64,000 nucleotides of DNA from WTKG01 sp963735005 (GCA_963735005.1 CAVTJA010000003.1:1-64000), one strand, 5' to 3'; numbered from the stretch's first letter, positions 43,392 through 51,228 are shown. The notes: generated by a model from the sequence alone, not told the origin. Made by a program: numbers and translations.

Positions 43392-43574
43392 GGCGCGCTC
43401 CCGTCGCCCGGGTTGCCCCCGGAGGTGTCGTGTTCACCTACGACGCTACGCCTCGGACGATCCGCAAGATCGGGACAAACGTCTGGCAAGGGCGCGCCGA
43501 TGCGCGGGCGCTTTCGGGCAGTTGCGCGCCGCGGCCGGGGGTGCCGCAGTTGTTGGAGGGTGACCTCCGGAACG

Positions 43575-43583
43575 TGCTAATCT
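43575..43583 (+). promoter_or_regulatory. Extended -10 TGCTAATCT before tRNA-Leu
   Basis: TG-C-TAATCT lies 44 bases before the mature tRNA-Leu, with a TTGGAG 19 bases upstream as a weak -35. The rest of 43392-43627 shows no coding sequence. Confidence 0.45.
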
Positions 43584-43627
43584 TGCGGTCGCGCTACGGC
43601 GACCCCTGGGGTCAACGTGGCCCACCG

Positions 43628-43711
43628 GTCCGGGTGGCGGAATTGGCAGACGCGCTAGCTTGAGGGGCTAGTGCCCGCAAGGGCGTGGGGGTTCAAGTCC
43701 CCCCTCGGACA
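43628..43711 (+). tRNA. tRNA-Leu (anticodon GAG)
   Basis: The 84-base gene folds as a class II tRNA. The acceptor GTCCGGG pairs with CTCGGAC. The D-arm region is GGCGGAATTGGCAGACGCGC, the anticodon stem CTAGC/GCTAG encloses TTGAGGG with anticodon GAG, the long variable arm is TGCCCGCAAGGGCGT, and the T-arm is GGGGG-TTCAAGT-CCCCC. The discriminator is A and CCA is not encoded. It reads CUC/CUU leucine codons, CUC being very common in these genes. Confidence 0.97.
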
Positions 43712-43718
43712 CAACAGG

Positions 43719-43740
43719 GGCCGGAGCTCACGCTCCGGCC
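43719..43740 (+). terminator. Intrinsic terminator after tRNA-Leu
   Basis: Nine-base arms GGCCGGAGC and GCTCCGGCC close a TCAC loop seven bases after the tRNA and are followed by TTTCGCGTTCTT. Confidence 0.8.
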
Positions 43741-43750
43741 TTTCGCGTTC

Positions 43751-43778
43751 TTGCACAGGTGCCGCGTGGCGCTAGCCT
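43751..43778 (+). promoter_or_regulatory. Promoter of the M20 peptidase gene (TTGCAC ... TAGCCT)
   Basis: TTGCAC at 43751-43756 and TAGCCT at 43773-43778 are 16 bases apart. The -10 ends six bases before the ATG at 43785, so the transcript should be leaderless. It starts right after the tRNA terminator. Confidence 0.6.
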
Positions 43779-43784
43779 GAGCGA

Positions 43785-45086
43785 ATGAGCGACGACCACG
43801 ACGTAGTCCGCGTCTGTCAGGACCTGATCCGGATTGACACCTCCAACTACGGCGACGAGCCGGGGCCCGGTGAGCGGGCCGCCGCCGACTACGTGGCGGC
43901 CTTCCTGGGCGACCTTGGCCTCGAGGCCACCATCCGCGAATCCGAGCCCGGCCGCGCAAGCCTGACCGCGTTGTGGGAGGGCAAGGACCGTACCCGGCCG
44001 CCGCTCGTCGTCCATGGGCACTTGGACGTCGTCCCCGCGTTCGCCAAGGACTGGTCCGTGGACCCGTTCGGCGCCGAAGTCAAGGACGGCATGATCTGGG
44101 GCCGTGGAGCCGTTGACATGAAGGGCATCGCTGCGATGTACCTCACCGCCGTCAAGCGCATGATCGACCGCGGCGAGAAGCCTGCCCGCGACATCGTGCT
44201 GGCGTTCTTCGCGGATGAGGAGCACGGTGGAGCGCGCGGGGCGAAGTGGATGGTGCGCAACCACCCCGAGGATTTCCGTGGGGCGACCGAGGCCGTCAGC
44301 GAAGTAGGCGGCTTCTCCATCCAGCTTGGCGACACCCGCACGTACCTGATCCAGACCGCCGAGAAGGGCATTCAGTGGCTGCGCCTGATCGGCACGGGGA
44401 CGCAGGCGCACGGCAGCCTGGTGACCCGGGACAACGCCGTGACGCACCTGGCGGGCGCGATGCACCGCATCGGCGAATACGCGTGGCCGCTGGACATCAC
44501 CCCCACCGCCGAGCATCTGTTGCGCGGCGCCGCCGACATCCTCGGCCTCGAGTACGAGCCCACCGAGGAACGTGTGGCTCAGATCATCGACGGGCTTGGC
44601 CCCGTGGCGAAGATGATCGCCGCCGCGGTGCGCAACACGTCAAACCCGACGATGTTGCAGGCCGGCTACAAGACCAACGTGATCCCGGACCAGGCGACGG
44701 GCTTTGTTGACACGCGCTACCTTCCAGGCCAGCAGGAGGAAGTGCTCCGCAAGGTGGAGGAGCTCGCGGGCCCGAACGTCAAGGTTGAGCCGTACATCGA
44801 GGAGCGCGCGCTTGAGGTTCCGTTCGAGGCCCCGCTCGTGGACAAGATGATCGCCGCGCTACGCACCGCCGATCCGGAAGCCGCCGTGCTGCCGTACCCG
44901 CTGATGGGCGGCACCGACAACAAGCACCTGGCGGAGCTCGGCATCGCGGGGTACGGCTTTGCGCCGCTCAAGCTACCGAGCGACCTTGATTTCACCGCGC
45001 TGTTCCACGGCATCGACGAGCGCGTGCCGATCGAGTCACTGACCGTGGGGACCGCGGTGATGGAGCGGTTCCTCGCGGACTGCTAA
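43785..45086 (+). CDS. M20/M25/M40 family metallopeptidase (dipeptidase-like)
   Basis: The 433-residue enzyme has the M20 dizinc pattern: VVHGHLDVVPAF (His79-x-Asp81), then GRGAVDMKG with a bridging Asp, FFADEEHGGARGA with catalytic Glu-Glu, and the late His in GGTDNKHLAELGIAGYGF. The inserted dimerisation domain spans about residues 190-320. Homologues include DapE-like desuccinylases and dipeptidases; the layout and neighbours (Rv2141c-like) favour a peptidase of unknown substrate. Its TAA shares CTAA with the convergent DUF5703 gene. Confidence 0.93.
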   Translation: MSDDHDVVRVCQDLIRIDTSNYGDEPGPGERAAADYVAAFLGDLGLEATIRESEPGRASLTALWEGKDRTRPPLVVHGHLDVVPAFAKDWSVDPFGAEVKDGMIWGRGAVDMKGIAAMYLTAVKRMIDRGEKPARDIVLAFFADEEHGGARGAKWMVRNHPEDFRGATEAVSEVGGFSIQLGDTRTYLIQTAEKGIQWLRLIGTGTQAHGSLVTRDNAVTHLAGAMHRIGEYAWPLDITPTAEHLLRGAADILGLEYEPTEERVAQIIDGLGPVAKMIAAAVRNTSNPTMLQAGYKTNVIPDQATGFVDTRYLPGQQEEVLRKVEELAGPNVKVEPYIEERALEVPFEAPLVDKMIAALRTADPEAAVLPYPLMGGTDNKHLAELGIAGYGFAPLKLPSDLDFTALFHGIDERVPIESLTVGTAVMERFLADC

Positions 45087-45340
45087 GCGGCGTCCGTGCG
45101 GCGCACCTTGATGATGCGCCGGCGCAGCCACACCTTGCGAGTGCCGCCGCGGAACAGGACCACGCGCTTCATCTCCCACTGGCCGTATTCGGCCTCGTCC
45201 GCAAGCATCTGGCGCGCGTCGGAGCGGCTCATGTCAGGAGGAATGACGACGACGCGGGTCTCGAAACGGCTCGCCTGACGGGCGGCCTGCGCGTTTGGCA
45301 CGACGCCGCCACTGCCACGGTGCGTTGAGATTTCGTGCAT
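45083..45340 (-). CDS. DUF5703 family small protein
   Basis: The 85-residue basic protein matches DUF5703: FETRVVVIPPDMSRSDARQM, then LADEAEYGQWEMKRVVLFR and RKVWLRRRIIKVRR. Function is unknown. The family is usually next to an M20 peptidase in actinobacteria, as here, with overlapping stop codons. An in-frame GTG at 45358 would add six residues. Confidence 0.88.
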   Translation of the reverse strand: MHEISTHRGSGGVVPNAQAARQASRFETRVVVIPPDMSRSDARQMLADEAEYGQWEMKRVVLFRGGTRKVWLRRRIIKVRRTDAA

Positions 45341-45368
45341 AGGATTCCCATTCTGCACCCCGCGCCGG

Positions 45369-45374
45369 TAACGT
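45369..45374 (+). promoter_or_regulatory. -10 hexamer TAACGT, leaderless start signal
   Basis: TAACGT ends seven bases before the ATG at 45382 and only one base before the ATG at 45376, favouring the second ATG as a leaderless start. Confidence 0.45.
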
Positions 45375-45381
45375 CATGACT

Positions 45382-45738
45382 ATGGAATCCGATTCCCGCG
45401 AGGCGCTGCGTATCTTGACCACGGCTTTCGAGGTGCACCTCGACGCCATTGCGTCCCGGCGCGGCCCCGAAGACGCCGCCGTAGACGACGCCTACGACGC
45501 GCTGGCCGAGGCCTACGAGCGCTATGAAGAGGCGCTCGACGACGAGTACGGCGAGTCCGCGCCTTTCATCGTCGATGAGTCGGATGCGGACGACGACTTC
45601 GCGGACGAAGACGACGACGAGGACGACGACGATTCCGAGGCGGAGGTCGTCGAAACCGACGAAATTCTGGACGACCACGCCGAGGAAGACGAAGACGAGC
45701 TCGACGACGACATCGTCGAGTTTGACCTCAAGTCCTAG
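45382..45738 (+). CDS. Highly acidic hypothetical protein
   Basis: The 118-residue product starts with a helical region (SREALRILTTAFEVHLDAIASR, then DDAYDALAEAYERYEEAL) and ends in an Asp/Glu tract of about 60 residues (for example DDDFADEDDDEDDDDSEAE). No known domain is recognised. The helical part looks conserved and the acidic tail disordered. A second ATG, six bases downstream of the first, is chosen from the -10 spacing. It overlaps the convergent aldo/keto reductase gene by 11 bases at the 3' ends. Confidence 0.8.
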   Translation: MESDSREALRILTTAFEVHLDAIASRRGPEDAAVDDAYDALAEAYERYEEALDDEYGESAPFIVDESDADDDFADEDDDEDDDDSEAEVVETDEILDDHAEEDEDELDDDIVEFDLKS

Positions 45739-46693
45739 GACGTTCCGGGTAGCCCCACTCGAGCGAGCTAATCTCGTCGAGCGCCGCCCGAATGGTGTCG
45801 GGTACCACCAGGCTTTCAGCATCTAGCGATGGCCGCAGTTGCGCCGCCGTGCGCGCGCCCACGATCGCGGACGTCACGCCCGGCGCATCCCGCACCCACG
45901 CCAGCGCCAGGGCAAGGGGAGTCGTGTCGAGCCCCGCGGCCGCCGTTGAGATCGCGTCCACCACCGAGCGCGTGCGCACGCCCAGGTACGGCTCCACGAA
46001 GCCCGACAGGTGGTCAGACGCCGCCCGCGAGTCCGCCGGAATGCCGTCGCGATACTTTCCGGTCAGGACGCCACGCCCCAACGGTGACCACGCCAGCACG
46101 CCAAGCCCGAGCGCCTCGGCCGCGGGAAGCACCTCACGCTCCGCGCCGCGCTGGGCGAGGGACAGTTCGACCTCCGTGCACGCGAGCGCCGGGCGCGTAG
46201 ACAGCGCGGCCGCCGCGGCCGTGGCCCAGCCGGGAAAGTTCGACACGCCCACGTAGCGCGCACGGCCGGTGTTGACCGCGATTTCGAGCGCGTGCAGCGT
46301 TTCGGCCAGCGGCGTCTTGCGGTCGTAGGCGTGCACGAGCCACAGGTCCACGTGGTCGGTGCCGAGCCGCTGGAGAGACTCGTCCAGCGTCGCGAGCAGG
46401 GTGTCGCGCGAGGCGTCGACGGTAGAGGCGCCGTCTCGCTTGCGGATGCCGGCCTTCGTGCATAGCTGGACCTCGCGCCGCGCGACGCCCCCAGCAAGGA
46501 GCTCGCCGATGAGCGCCTCGGAGCCGCCGTCGGCGTAGGAAGCCGCCGTATCGAGCAACGTGCCGCCCGCGTCGAGGAACGAATCCAGCAGCGCGCCAGC
46601 CTCCTCAGCACCAGTGTCCCTGCTCCACGTCATGGTCCCCAGGGCTATCCGAGACACTTCGAGACCTGTGGTTCCTACGCGGCGCCGTTCCAT
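45728..46693 (-). CDS. Aldo/keto reductase
   Basis: The 321-residue TIM-barrel oxidoreductase has the family residues: LDTAASYADGGSEALIGELL (Asp and Tyr of the catalytic tetrad), KAGIRKRDG (Lys), and DLWLVHAYD (His). NADPH-binding SPLGRGVLTGKY and the C-terminal IVGARTAAQLRPSLDA follow. It belongs to the YajO/Gcy-like group; the substrate is unknown. A TAGCGT hexamer ends seven bases before the ATG. It is divergent from uppP. Confidence 0.93.
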   Translation of the reverse strand: MERRRVGTTGLEVSRIALGTMTWSRDTGAEEAGALLDSFLDAGGTLLDTAASYADGGSEALIGELLAGGVARREVQLCTKAGIRKRDGASTVDASRDTLLATLDESLQRLGTDHVDLWLVHAYDRKTPLAETLHALEIAVNTGRARYVGVSNFPGWATAAAAALSTRPALACTEVELSLAQRGAEREVLPAAEALGLGVLAWSPLGRGVLTGKYRDGIPADSRAASDHLSGFVEPYLGVRTRSVVDAISTAAAGLDTTPLALALAWVRDAPGVTSAIVGARTAAQLRPSLDAESLVVPDTIRAALDEISSLEWGYPERPRT

Positions 46694-46700
46694 GGCTCGC

Positions 46701-46706
46701 ACGCTA
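46701..46706 (-). promoter_or_regulatory. -10 hexamer TAGCGT, leaderless aldo/keto reductase promoter
   Basis: On the minus strand TAGCGT is followed by seven bases and the ATG at 46693. Confidence 0.45.
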
Positions 46707-46744
46707 CCGCCGCGTCGTGTGTCTTGGTTGGCGGCGCGCGGCGG

Positions 46745-46750
46745 TATTGT
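46745..46750 (+). promoter_or_regulatory. -10 hexamer TATTGT, leaderless uppP promoter
   Basis: TATTGT ends seven bases before the GTG at 46758; no ribosome-binding site is present. Confidence 0.5.
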
Positions 46751-46757
46751 TTCCGAC

Positions 46758-47625
46758 GTGAGTTGGTGGGAATCAGTCTTCCTCGGAGCCGTGCAGGGAC
46801 TTACAGAGTTCCTGCCCATTTCGTCGAGCGCGCACATCCGCGTCATCGGCACGCTGATGCCTGGAGGCGTTGACCCAGGCGCGGCGTTTACCGCGATCAT
46901 TCAACTTGGCACCGAGGCCGCGGTGCTGCTCTTCTTCCGCCGCGACATCGCGAAGATGGTCATCGCGTGGTGGCGGGCGATCACGGGCAAGGACGGCTCC
47001 AGCCGCGAAGCGCGGCTCGGGAAGTACAGCGTCGACGCCCGTTTGGCGTGGTGGGTCATCATCGGCACCATCCCGATCGTCATCCTTGGGGTGATCTTCA
47101 AGGACCAGATCGAGACGCACCTGCGCAACTTGTGGCTGACCGCCGCGGTGCTCGCGATCTTCGCGCTCGTCCTTGGCGCAGCCGACCAATACGGCAAGAA
47201 GTCGCGCGACCTGCGGTCGATGGGCGCCAAGGAGGCGGTGCTACTCGGCTTCGCGCAGGCGCTCGCCCTGATCCCCGGCGTATCCCGCTCGGGCGGCACC
47301 ATCTCGATGGGCCTGTTCCTTGGGCTCACCCGCGAGGCCGCCGCGCGCTACTCATTCCTGCTGGCAATACCCGCCGTCGTCGGGATCGGCGAGCTTTGAG
47401 CTCGTCACCAGCGCGTCGGAACTCAGCGAGCCCGGCAAGCCAGGCATTGTCGCCACGGTGATCGCGGCGTTCGTGGCGTTCCTCATCGGCTACGTCGTGA
47501 TCGTGTGGTTCCTGCGACTGATCTCGAACCACACGTTCTTCGGCTTCGTCGTGTACCGCGTGGCGCTGGCGGGAATCATCGTCGCGCTGCTCGCGAACAA
47601 CGTCATCCCCGCGACGTCGGGCTAG
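46758..47625 (+). CDS. uppP: Undecaprenyl-diphosphate phosphatase UppP/BacA (one-base frameshift)
   Basis: UppP (288 aa once repaired) dephosphorylates undecaprenyl diphosphate to recycle the lipid carrier for wall synthesis. The motifs GAVQGLTEFLPISSSAH and LIPGVSRSGGTISMGLFLG are intact, with eight membrane segments. The frame breaks near 47384: GTCGGGATCGG reads into a stop in the first frame, while the next frame continues GSASFELVTSASELSEPGKP to the normal end at 47625. One G fewer restores it. Start is the leaderless GTG. Its stop and that of the convergent PAC2 gene lie in a 15-bp palindrome. Confidence 0.93.
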
Positions 47626-47634
47626 CGCCGGGCG

Positions 47635-48492
47635 CTACTTGCCGGGATCGCGGCGCTTGAGGAAGCGCTCGAACTCTGCGGCGATCGCCTCACCGGAGGC
47701 CTCCTCGAGCGACGTCGCGTCGGTGACCTCCTCGAGCGTGCGCACGTGATCGGCGACCTCGTCGTCCTCGTCCGCGAGCTCGTCGGCGCCGCGCTGCCAC
47801 GCCTCCGACTCATACGGGAGGTCGCCAAGCTCGATCGTCTCGCCGAGCAGCCGCTCGAGCGTCGACAGCAACGTCAGTGTCGCCTTGGGGCTCGGAGGAT
47901 GCGCCACGTAGTGCGGCACCCCCACCCACACCGACAACACCGTGATGCCGCGCAGTTGGGCCTCGTGGGCGAGCACGCCGGTGATGCCAATCGGGCCGTC
48001 GTAGTCCGACCGCTCGAGGTCGTGGCGCTTGCGCGCTACTGGGTCCTCTGACGTCACGTAGGTGGGGAGCGGGCGCGTGTGCGGGGTGTCCACCAGCAGC
48101 GCCCCGGCGGTAATGATCGTGGAGATATCGAGGTCCTCGGCGTAGTCGAGCAGCTCGCCGCAGAACTCGCGCCAGCGCATGGACGGCTCGATGCCGCGCG
48201 TCAGGGCGATGGTGCGGTCGGGGTCGCGCGGCGCGGGCACGGTGGCGATAACGGTGCCGGGCCACGAGATCACGCGGTCGCCGTTGTCGGTGCGCGAGAT
48301 CGTCGGGCGGTTGACCTGGAAGTCGTGGTACTCCTCGGAGTTCAGCGCCGCGTACTCCTGCGCGCGCCAGGTCTGCGCGAGGTGGTCGAGCGCGTAGGAC
48401 GCGGCGGAGCCTGCGTCGTTCCAGCCCTCGAACGCCGCGATCATCACGGACTCGTCCGACGGGAGGGGCGAACCTGCATCAGAGCGTGCCAT
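47635..48492 (-). CDS. PAC2 (proteasome assembly chaperone) family protein
   Basis: The 285-residue protein matches the actinobacterial PAC2 family (Rv2125-like): SVMIAAFEGWNDAGSAASYA, TIITAGALLVDTPHTRPLP, and GVLAHEAQLRGITVLSVWVG. The C-terminal 60 residues are acidic and helical. In archaea and eukaryotes PAC2 folds help build 20S proteasomes, but no 20S genes accompany the pupylation cluster in this window, so the bacterial role is open. It is divergent from the HAD gene by 24 bases with a shared -10. Confidence 0.92.
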   Translation of the reverse strand: MARSDAGSPLPSDESVMIAAFEGWNDAGSAASYALDHLAQTWRAQEYAALNSEEYHDFQVNRPTISRTDNGDRVISWPGTVIATVPAPRDPDRTIALTRGIEPSMRWREFCGELLDYAEDLDISTIITAGALLVDTPHTRPLPTYVTSEDPVARKRHDLERSDYDGPIGITGVLAHEAQLRGITVLSVWVGVPHYVAHPPSPKATLTLLSTLERLLGETIELGDLPYESEAWQRGADELADEDDEVADHVRTLEEVTDATSLEEASGEAIAAEFERFLKRRDPGK

Positions 48493-48498
48493 CCCGCC

Positions 48499-48508
48499 AG
48501 CCTAGACT
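48499..48508. promoter_or_regulatory. Bidirectional overlapping -10 elements (AGCCTAGACT)
   Basis: Forward TAGACT at 48503-48508 ends eight bases before the HAD gene ATG (48517). Reverse TAGGCT at 48504-48499 ends six bases before the PAC2 ATG (48492). They share the central CTAG, so only one polymerase can open the site at a time. Both genes appear leaderless. Confidence 0.6.
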
Positions 48509-48516
48509 GGCACGCG

Positions 48517-49194
48517 ATGAACGCACACTCGCAATTTCCCGCTGCGGTCCTGTGGGACATGGACGGCACCCTGGTTGACACCGAGCCCTACTGGATCGCC
48601 GCCGAAATCGAGCTTTGCGCGGCCCACGGCGTCACGTGGACACACGACGACGGCCTGGCGCTCGTCGGCAACCCGCTGACGTATTCGGCGCAGATCTTCC
48701 GCGAATGCGGCGTAGACCTCCCGGCGGCCCAGATCATCGACTCGTTGCTGACGTCGGTCACCGCGGCCACGCGCGCTGACCCGCCGTGGATGCCCGACGC
48801 CGTGGCGCTGCTCGACCGGCTACGCGCGGCCGGGGTGCCTCTCGCCCTGGTGACGATGTCCTACGATATGCTCGCGAGCGCCGTGCTGGACGTGAAGCCC
48901 GTGTTTGACGCGGTCGTGACGGGCGAGCAGGTGGAGCGCGGCAAGCCTGACCCTGAGAGCTACCTGACTGCCGCGGACCGCCTTGGCGTGCGCATCGAGG
49001 ACTGCCTCGCGATCGAGGACTCGCCGTCCGGAATCGCGTCCGCGCTGGCGGCTGGCGCGCGCACCGTGGGCGTCCAGCGGGTCGTGCCAGTGGCCGCCCG
49101 GGACGGGCTGTCGCGCGTGTCTTCGCTCGACTCGCTGACGGACGACGCGATCGCCGCGATCATGGGCGGCGCCGTCCTCGACACACTGGGCTAG
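48517..49194 (+). CDS. HAD-family phosphatase (beta-phosphoglucomutase-like)
   Basis: The 225-residue protein is a HAD subfamily I hydrolase. Motif I is LWDMDGTLVDTEPYW, motif II is LVTMSYDM, the Lys is in ERGKPDPESYL and motif IV is AIEDSPSGIASALAAGA. The C1 helical cap spans about residues 25-95. The substrate is unknown. It lies between PAC2 and the RecB-like gene as a leaderless transcript and shares CTAG stops with the latter. Confidence 0.92.
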   Translation: MNAHSQFPAAVLWDMDGTLVDTEPYWIAAEIELCAAHGVTWTHDDGLALVGNPLTYSAQIFRECGVDLPAAQIIDSLLTSVTAATRADPPWMPDAVALLDRLRAAGVPLALVTMSYDMLASAVLDVKPVFDAVVTGEQVERGKPDPESYLTAADRLGVRIEDCLAIEDSPSGIASALAAGARTVGVQRVVPVAARDGLSRVSSLDSLTDDAIAAIMGGAVLDTLG

Positions 49195-50015
49195 TCGCGG
49201 GGCGCGACCCCGAGCGCGAGCTCGACGCGTTGCGGGTCAAGCGGGGGAGTGTCGCCGCCGAACTCCGGGCACATCGCCTGGAAGGAGCACCACCCGCATA
49301 GTTTTGAGCGGCGGGTCCGGAACTGGCCCGACCGGGCCGCGTGGGTGATCTCGTCCCACAGCGCGCGCACCTCGTGTTCGACGGCCGCGAGGTCCTCGTC
49401 TGTGGGGTTGAGGATGACGGTCTGGCCGTCGCGAAGGTAGAGCAGCTGAAGCACCGCCGGTAGCCGCCCGCGCAACCGCGCCACGAGCAGCGCGTAGAAG
49501 CGCATCTGAAACTTGGCCTGCTGCCCGTACTGGGGCAGCGGCGCCTTGCCGCTCTTGTAGTCGACGACCCGGATGGAGCCGTCCGGTGCCACGTCCACTC
49601 GGTCGATCACGCCGCGCAGCAGCGGGCCGTCGTCGAGTTGCCACTCCACGAACTCCTCGCGCGCCGCAGGCTCGAGCCTGGAGGGGTTCTCCATCGTGAA
49701 GTAGGTCTCGACGCGCGACGCCGCGTCGCGCAGCCACGCCTGCTCTGCCGCGCCGTCGTGCATCCCGGCGAGCTCGGCGTCGACCGACTTCATGCGCTCC
49801 CACTCCGGCGCGAGCGCGGCGGCGGCGGCCTCGTACGTGCGCTCGGCCGCGGGCAGGTCGAAGAGGTTCTCGAGCACCGCGTGGACGAGCGTGCCGAGCG
49901 TCGCGGCGGGGGAGGGCGGCTCGGGCACCTGATCAACCACGCGCAGCCGGAACATCAGGGGACACTGCCGGAAGTCGTTCGCGCGCGACGGCGACAGTCC
50001 CGGTGCTCGTGCCAT
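49191..50015 (-). CDS. RecB/Cas4-like PD-(D/E)XK nuclease with Fe-S cysteines
   Basis: The 274-residue protein is a stand-alone RecB-family nuclease (Rv2119-like). Catalytic residues fit LLRGVIDRVDVAP (Asp) and IRVVDYKSGKAPL (D..K), with LGTLVHAVLENLF upstream. Cys18 (RQCPLM) and a late trio in KLCGWCSFQAMCPEF form a Cas4/AddB-type 4Fe-4S site. There is no helicase domain and no cas gene nearby, so a general DNA repair role is likelier than CRISPR adaptation. A TAACCT -10 lies six bases before the ATG. Confidence 0.92.
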   Translation of the reverse strand: MARAPGLSPSRANDFRQCPLMFRLRVVDQVPEPPSPAATLGTLVHAVLENLFDLPAAERTYEAAAAALAPEWERMKSVDAELAGMHDGAAEQAWLRDAASRVETYFTMENPSRLEPAAREEFVEWQLDDGPLLRGVIDRVDVAPDGSIRVVDYKSGKAPLPQYGQQAKFQMRFYALLVARLRGRLPAVLQLLYLRDGQTVILNPTDEDLAAVEHEVRALWDEITHAARSGQFRTRRSKLCGWCSFQAMCPEFGGDTPPLDPQRVELALGVAPRD

Positions 50016-50021
50016 CTGCCC

Positions 50022-50027
50022 AGGTTA
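50022..50027 (-). promoter_or_regulatory. -10 hexamer TAACCT, leaderless RecB-like nuclease promoter
   Basis: On the minus strand TAACCT is followed by GGGCAG and the ATG at 50015. Confidence 0.5.
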
Positions 50028-50082
50028 GGCGCCACGGCTGACGCCCGCCTTGCGCCTCGCCGACGCCGGGGCCGCGCGGGGT

Positions 50083-50088
50083 TACCGT
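50083..50088 (+). promoter_or_regulatory. -10 hexamer TACCGT, leaderless site-2 protease promoter
   Basis: TACCGT is followed by GGGGCC and the ATG at 50095. Confidence 0.45.
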
Positions 50089-50094
50089 GGGGCC

Positions 50095-51228
50095 ATGGCA
50101 ACAGCACCAGCACGCACGCCGGGACTTCGCGTAGGAAAGCTCTTTGGCGCGCCCGTCATCCTCAATCCGGCGACGCTGATCGTTATCGCCGTGCTCGCGT
50201 TCGTGTGGGCGCCGGTGGGCACCGGCCAGATCACGTCGGAGGGCCTCGTCCGCGGGGCGGTTTTTGGGGTGTTGCTGTTCGCGTCGGTCTTCCTCCACGA
50301 GGTCGCGCACGCCGCCACGGCGCAGGCGTTTGGGCGCCGCGTGGACGAGATCGCGCTGACGCTGTTCGGCGGCCACACGCGCTTCGACGGCACCAAGATG
50401 ACGCCCGGAGTGTCGGGGGTCGTCGCCGCCGCTGGTCCCCTCACCAACGTGGTCCTTGGGCTTGCGGGGTACCTCGCGCTCAAGGTGGGCGTCCCGGACT
50501 CGATTCACGACTATGTGCATTGGGTGATGCTGGCGAACCTGCTGCTCGCAGTCTTCAACGCGCTACCCGGTTTGCCGCTCGACGGCGGTCAGGTGACGGC
50601 CGCCATCGTCTGGCGGATCTCCGGCAAGCGCTCGCTCGGCACGGTCGTCGCCGCGTGGATCGGGCGCGCGGTCGCCGTCGCCGTTCCCTCGTACCTGCTG
50701 TGGTCCGCGAGTCGCGACGGGCGCGTCGACGCCCTCGAAGTGATGTGGGACCTGTTCATCCTCATGTTGTTGTGGGGCGGCGCTTCGGCCGCGCTCAACC
50801 AAGAGAAGGCGCGCAATCGAGTCGCCACCGCTACCGTCGCCACGATGATGCGCAAGGCCGTCGCCGTGCCGTTCACGGTCTCCGTCGCGGACGCCGTGGC
50901 GAAGGCGGAGGGCGCTGCCGCGATGTACGTCGTAGTCCTGTCGAACGACGGCGCGGTCGCCGGGTACTTTCCGCTCACCACGGCGGCCGAGGTGCCCGCC
51001 GCGCGTCGCGCGGAGACGTCGCTTGACGCGGTGACCCAGCCGCTTCCGCGCGGCGCCGAGATTCCCAAGGACTCCGAGGGCCAGGACCTCGCGCTGCATC
51101 TGCGCGAGTGGTTCGGCAAGACCGAGCTCCTGGTCGTGATGGACTGGGCGGAGCCTGTGGGCATACTCCGGCTTGCTGAGGCCGTCGAGCATCTGCAGGG
51201 AAAGAAGCGGGCCGTCCCGCCCGCCTAG
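50095..51228 (+). CDS. Site-2 protease family membrane metalloprotease
   Basis: The 377-residue M50 peptidase has the zinc motif HEVAH in SVFLHEVAHAATAQAFG and the third ligand in NALPGLPLDGGQ, both inside membrane segments. The RFDG region between them and about six helices match the SpoIVFB-like group (Rv2625c type). A C-terminal region (about residues 235-370) resembles a CBS-domain pair, which could sense nucleotides. Its substrate is unknown. It is followed by trmI ten bases later. Confidence 0.9.
   Translation: MATAPARTPGLRVGKLFGAPVILNPATLIVIAVLAFVWAPVGTGQITSEGLVRGAVFGVLLFASVFLHEVAHAATAQAFGRRVDEIALTLFGGHTRFDGTKMTPGVSGVVAAAGPLTNVVLGLAGYLALKVGVPDSIHDYVHWVMLANLLLAVFNALPGLPLDGGQVTAAIVWRISGKRSLGTVVAAWIGRAVAVAVPSYLLWSASRDGRVDALEVMWDLFILMLLWGGASAALNQEKARNRVATATVATMMRKAVAVPFTVSVADAVAKAEGAAAMYVVVLSNDGAVAGYFPLTTAAEVPAARRAETSLDAVTQPLPRGAEIPKDSEGQDLALHLREWFGKTELLVVMDWAEPVGILRLAEAVEHLQGKKRAVPPA

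Noticed and set aside
43392..43560. Small frames between the 259-residue gene and tRNA-Leu
   Set aside because: No start with a ribosome-binding site or leaderless signal, and no recognisable protein; treated as promoter and spacer sequence.
49191..50015. Cas4 and thus a CRISPR system
   Set aside because: The Fe-S RecB-like nuclease has no cas genes or repeat arrays around it and matches the stand-alone Rv2119 type.
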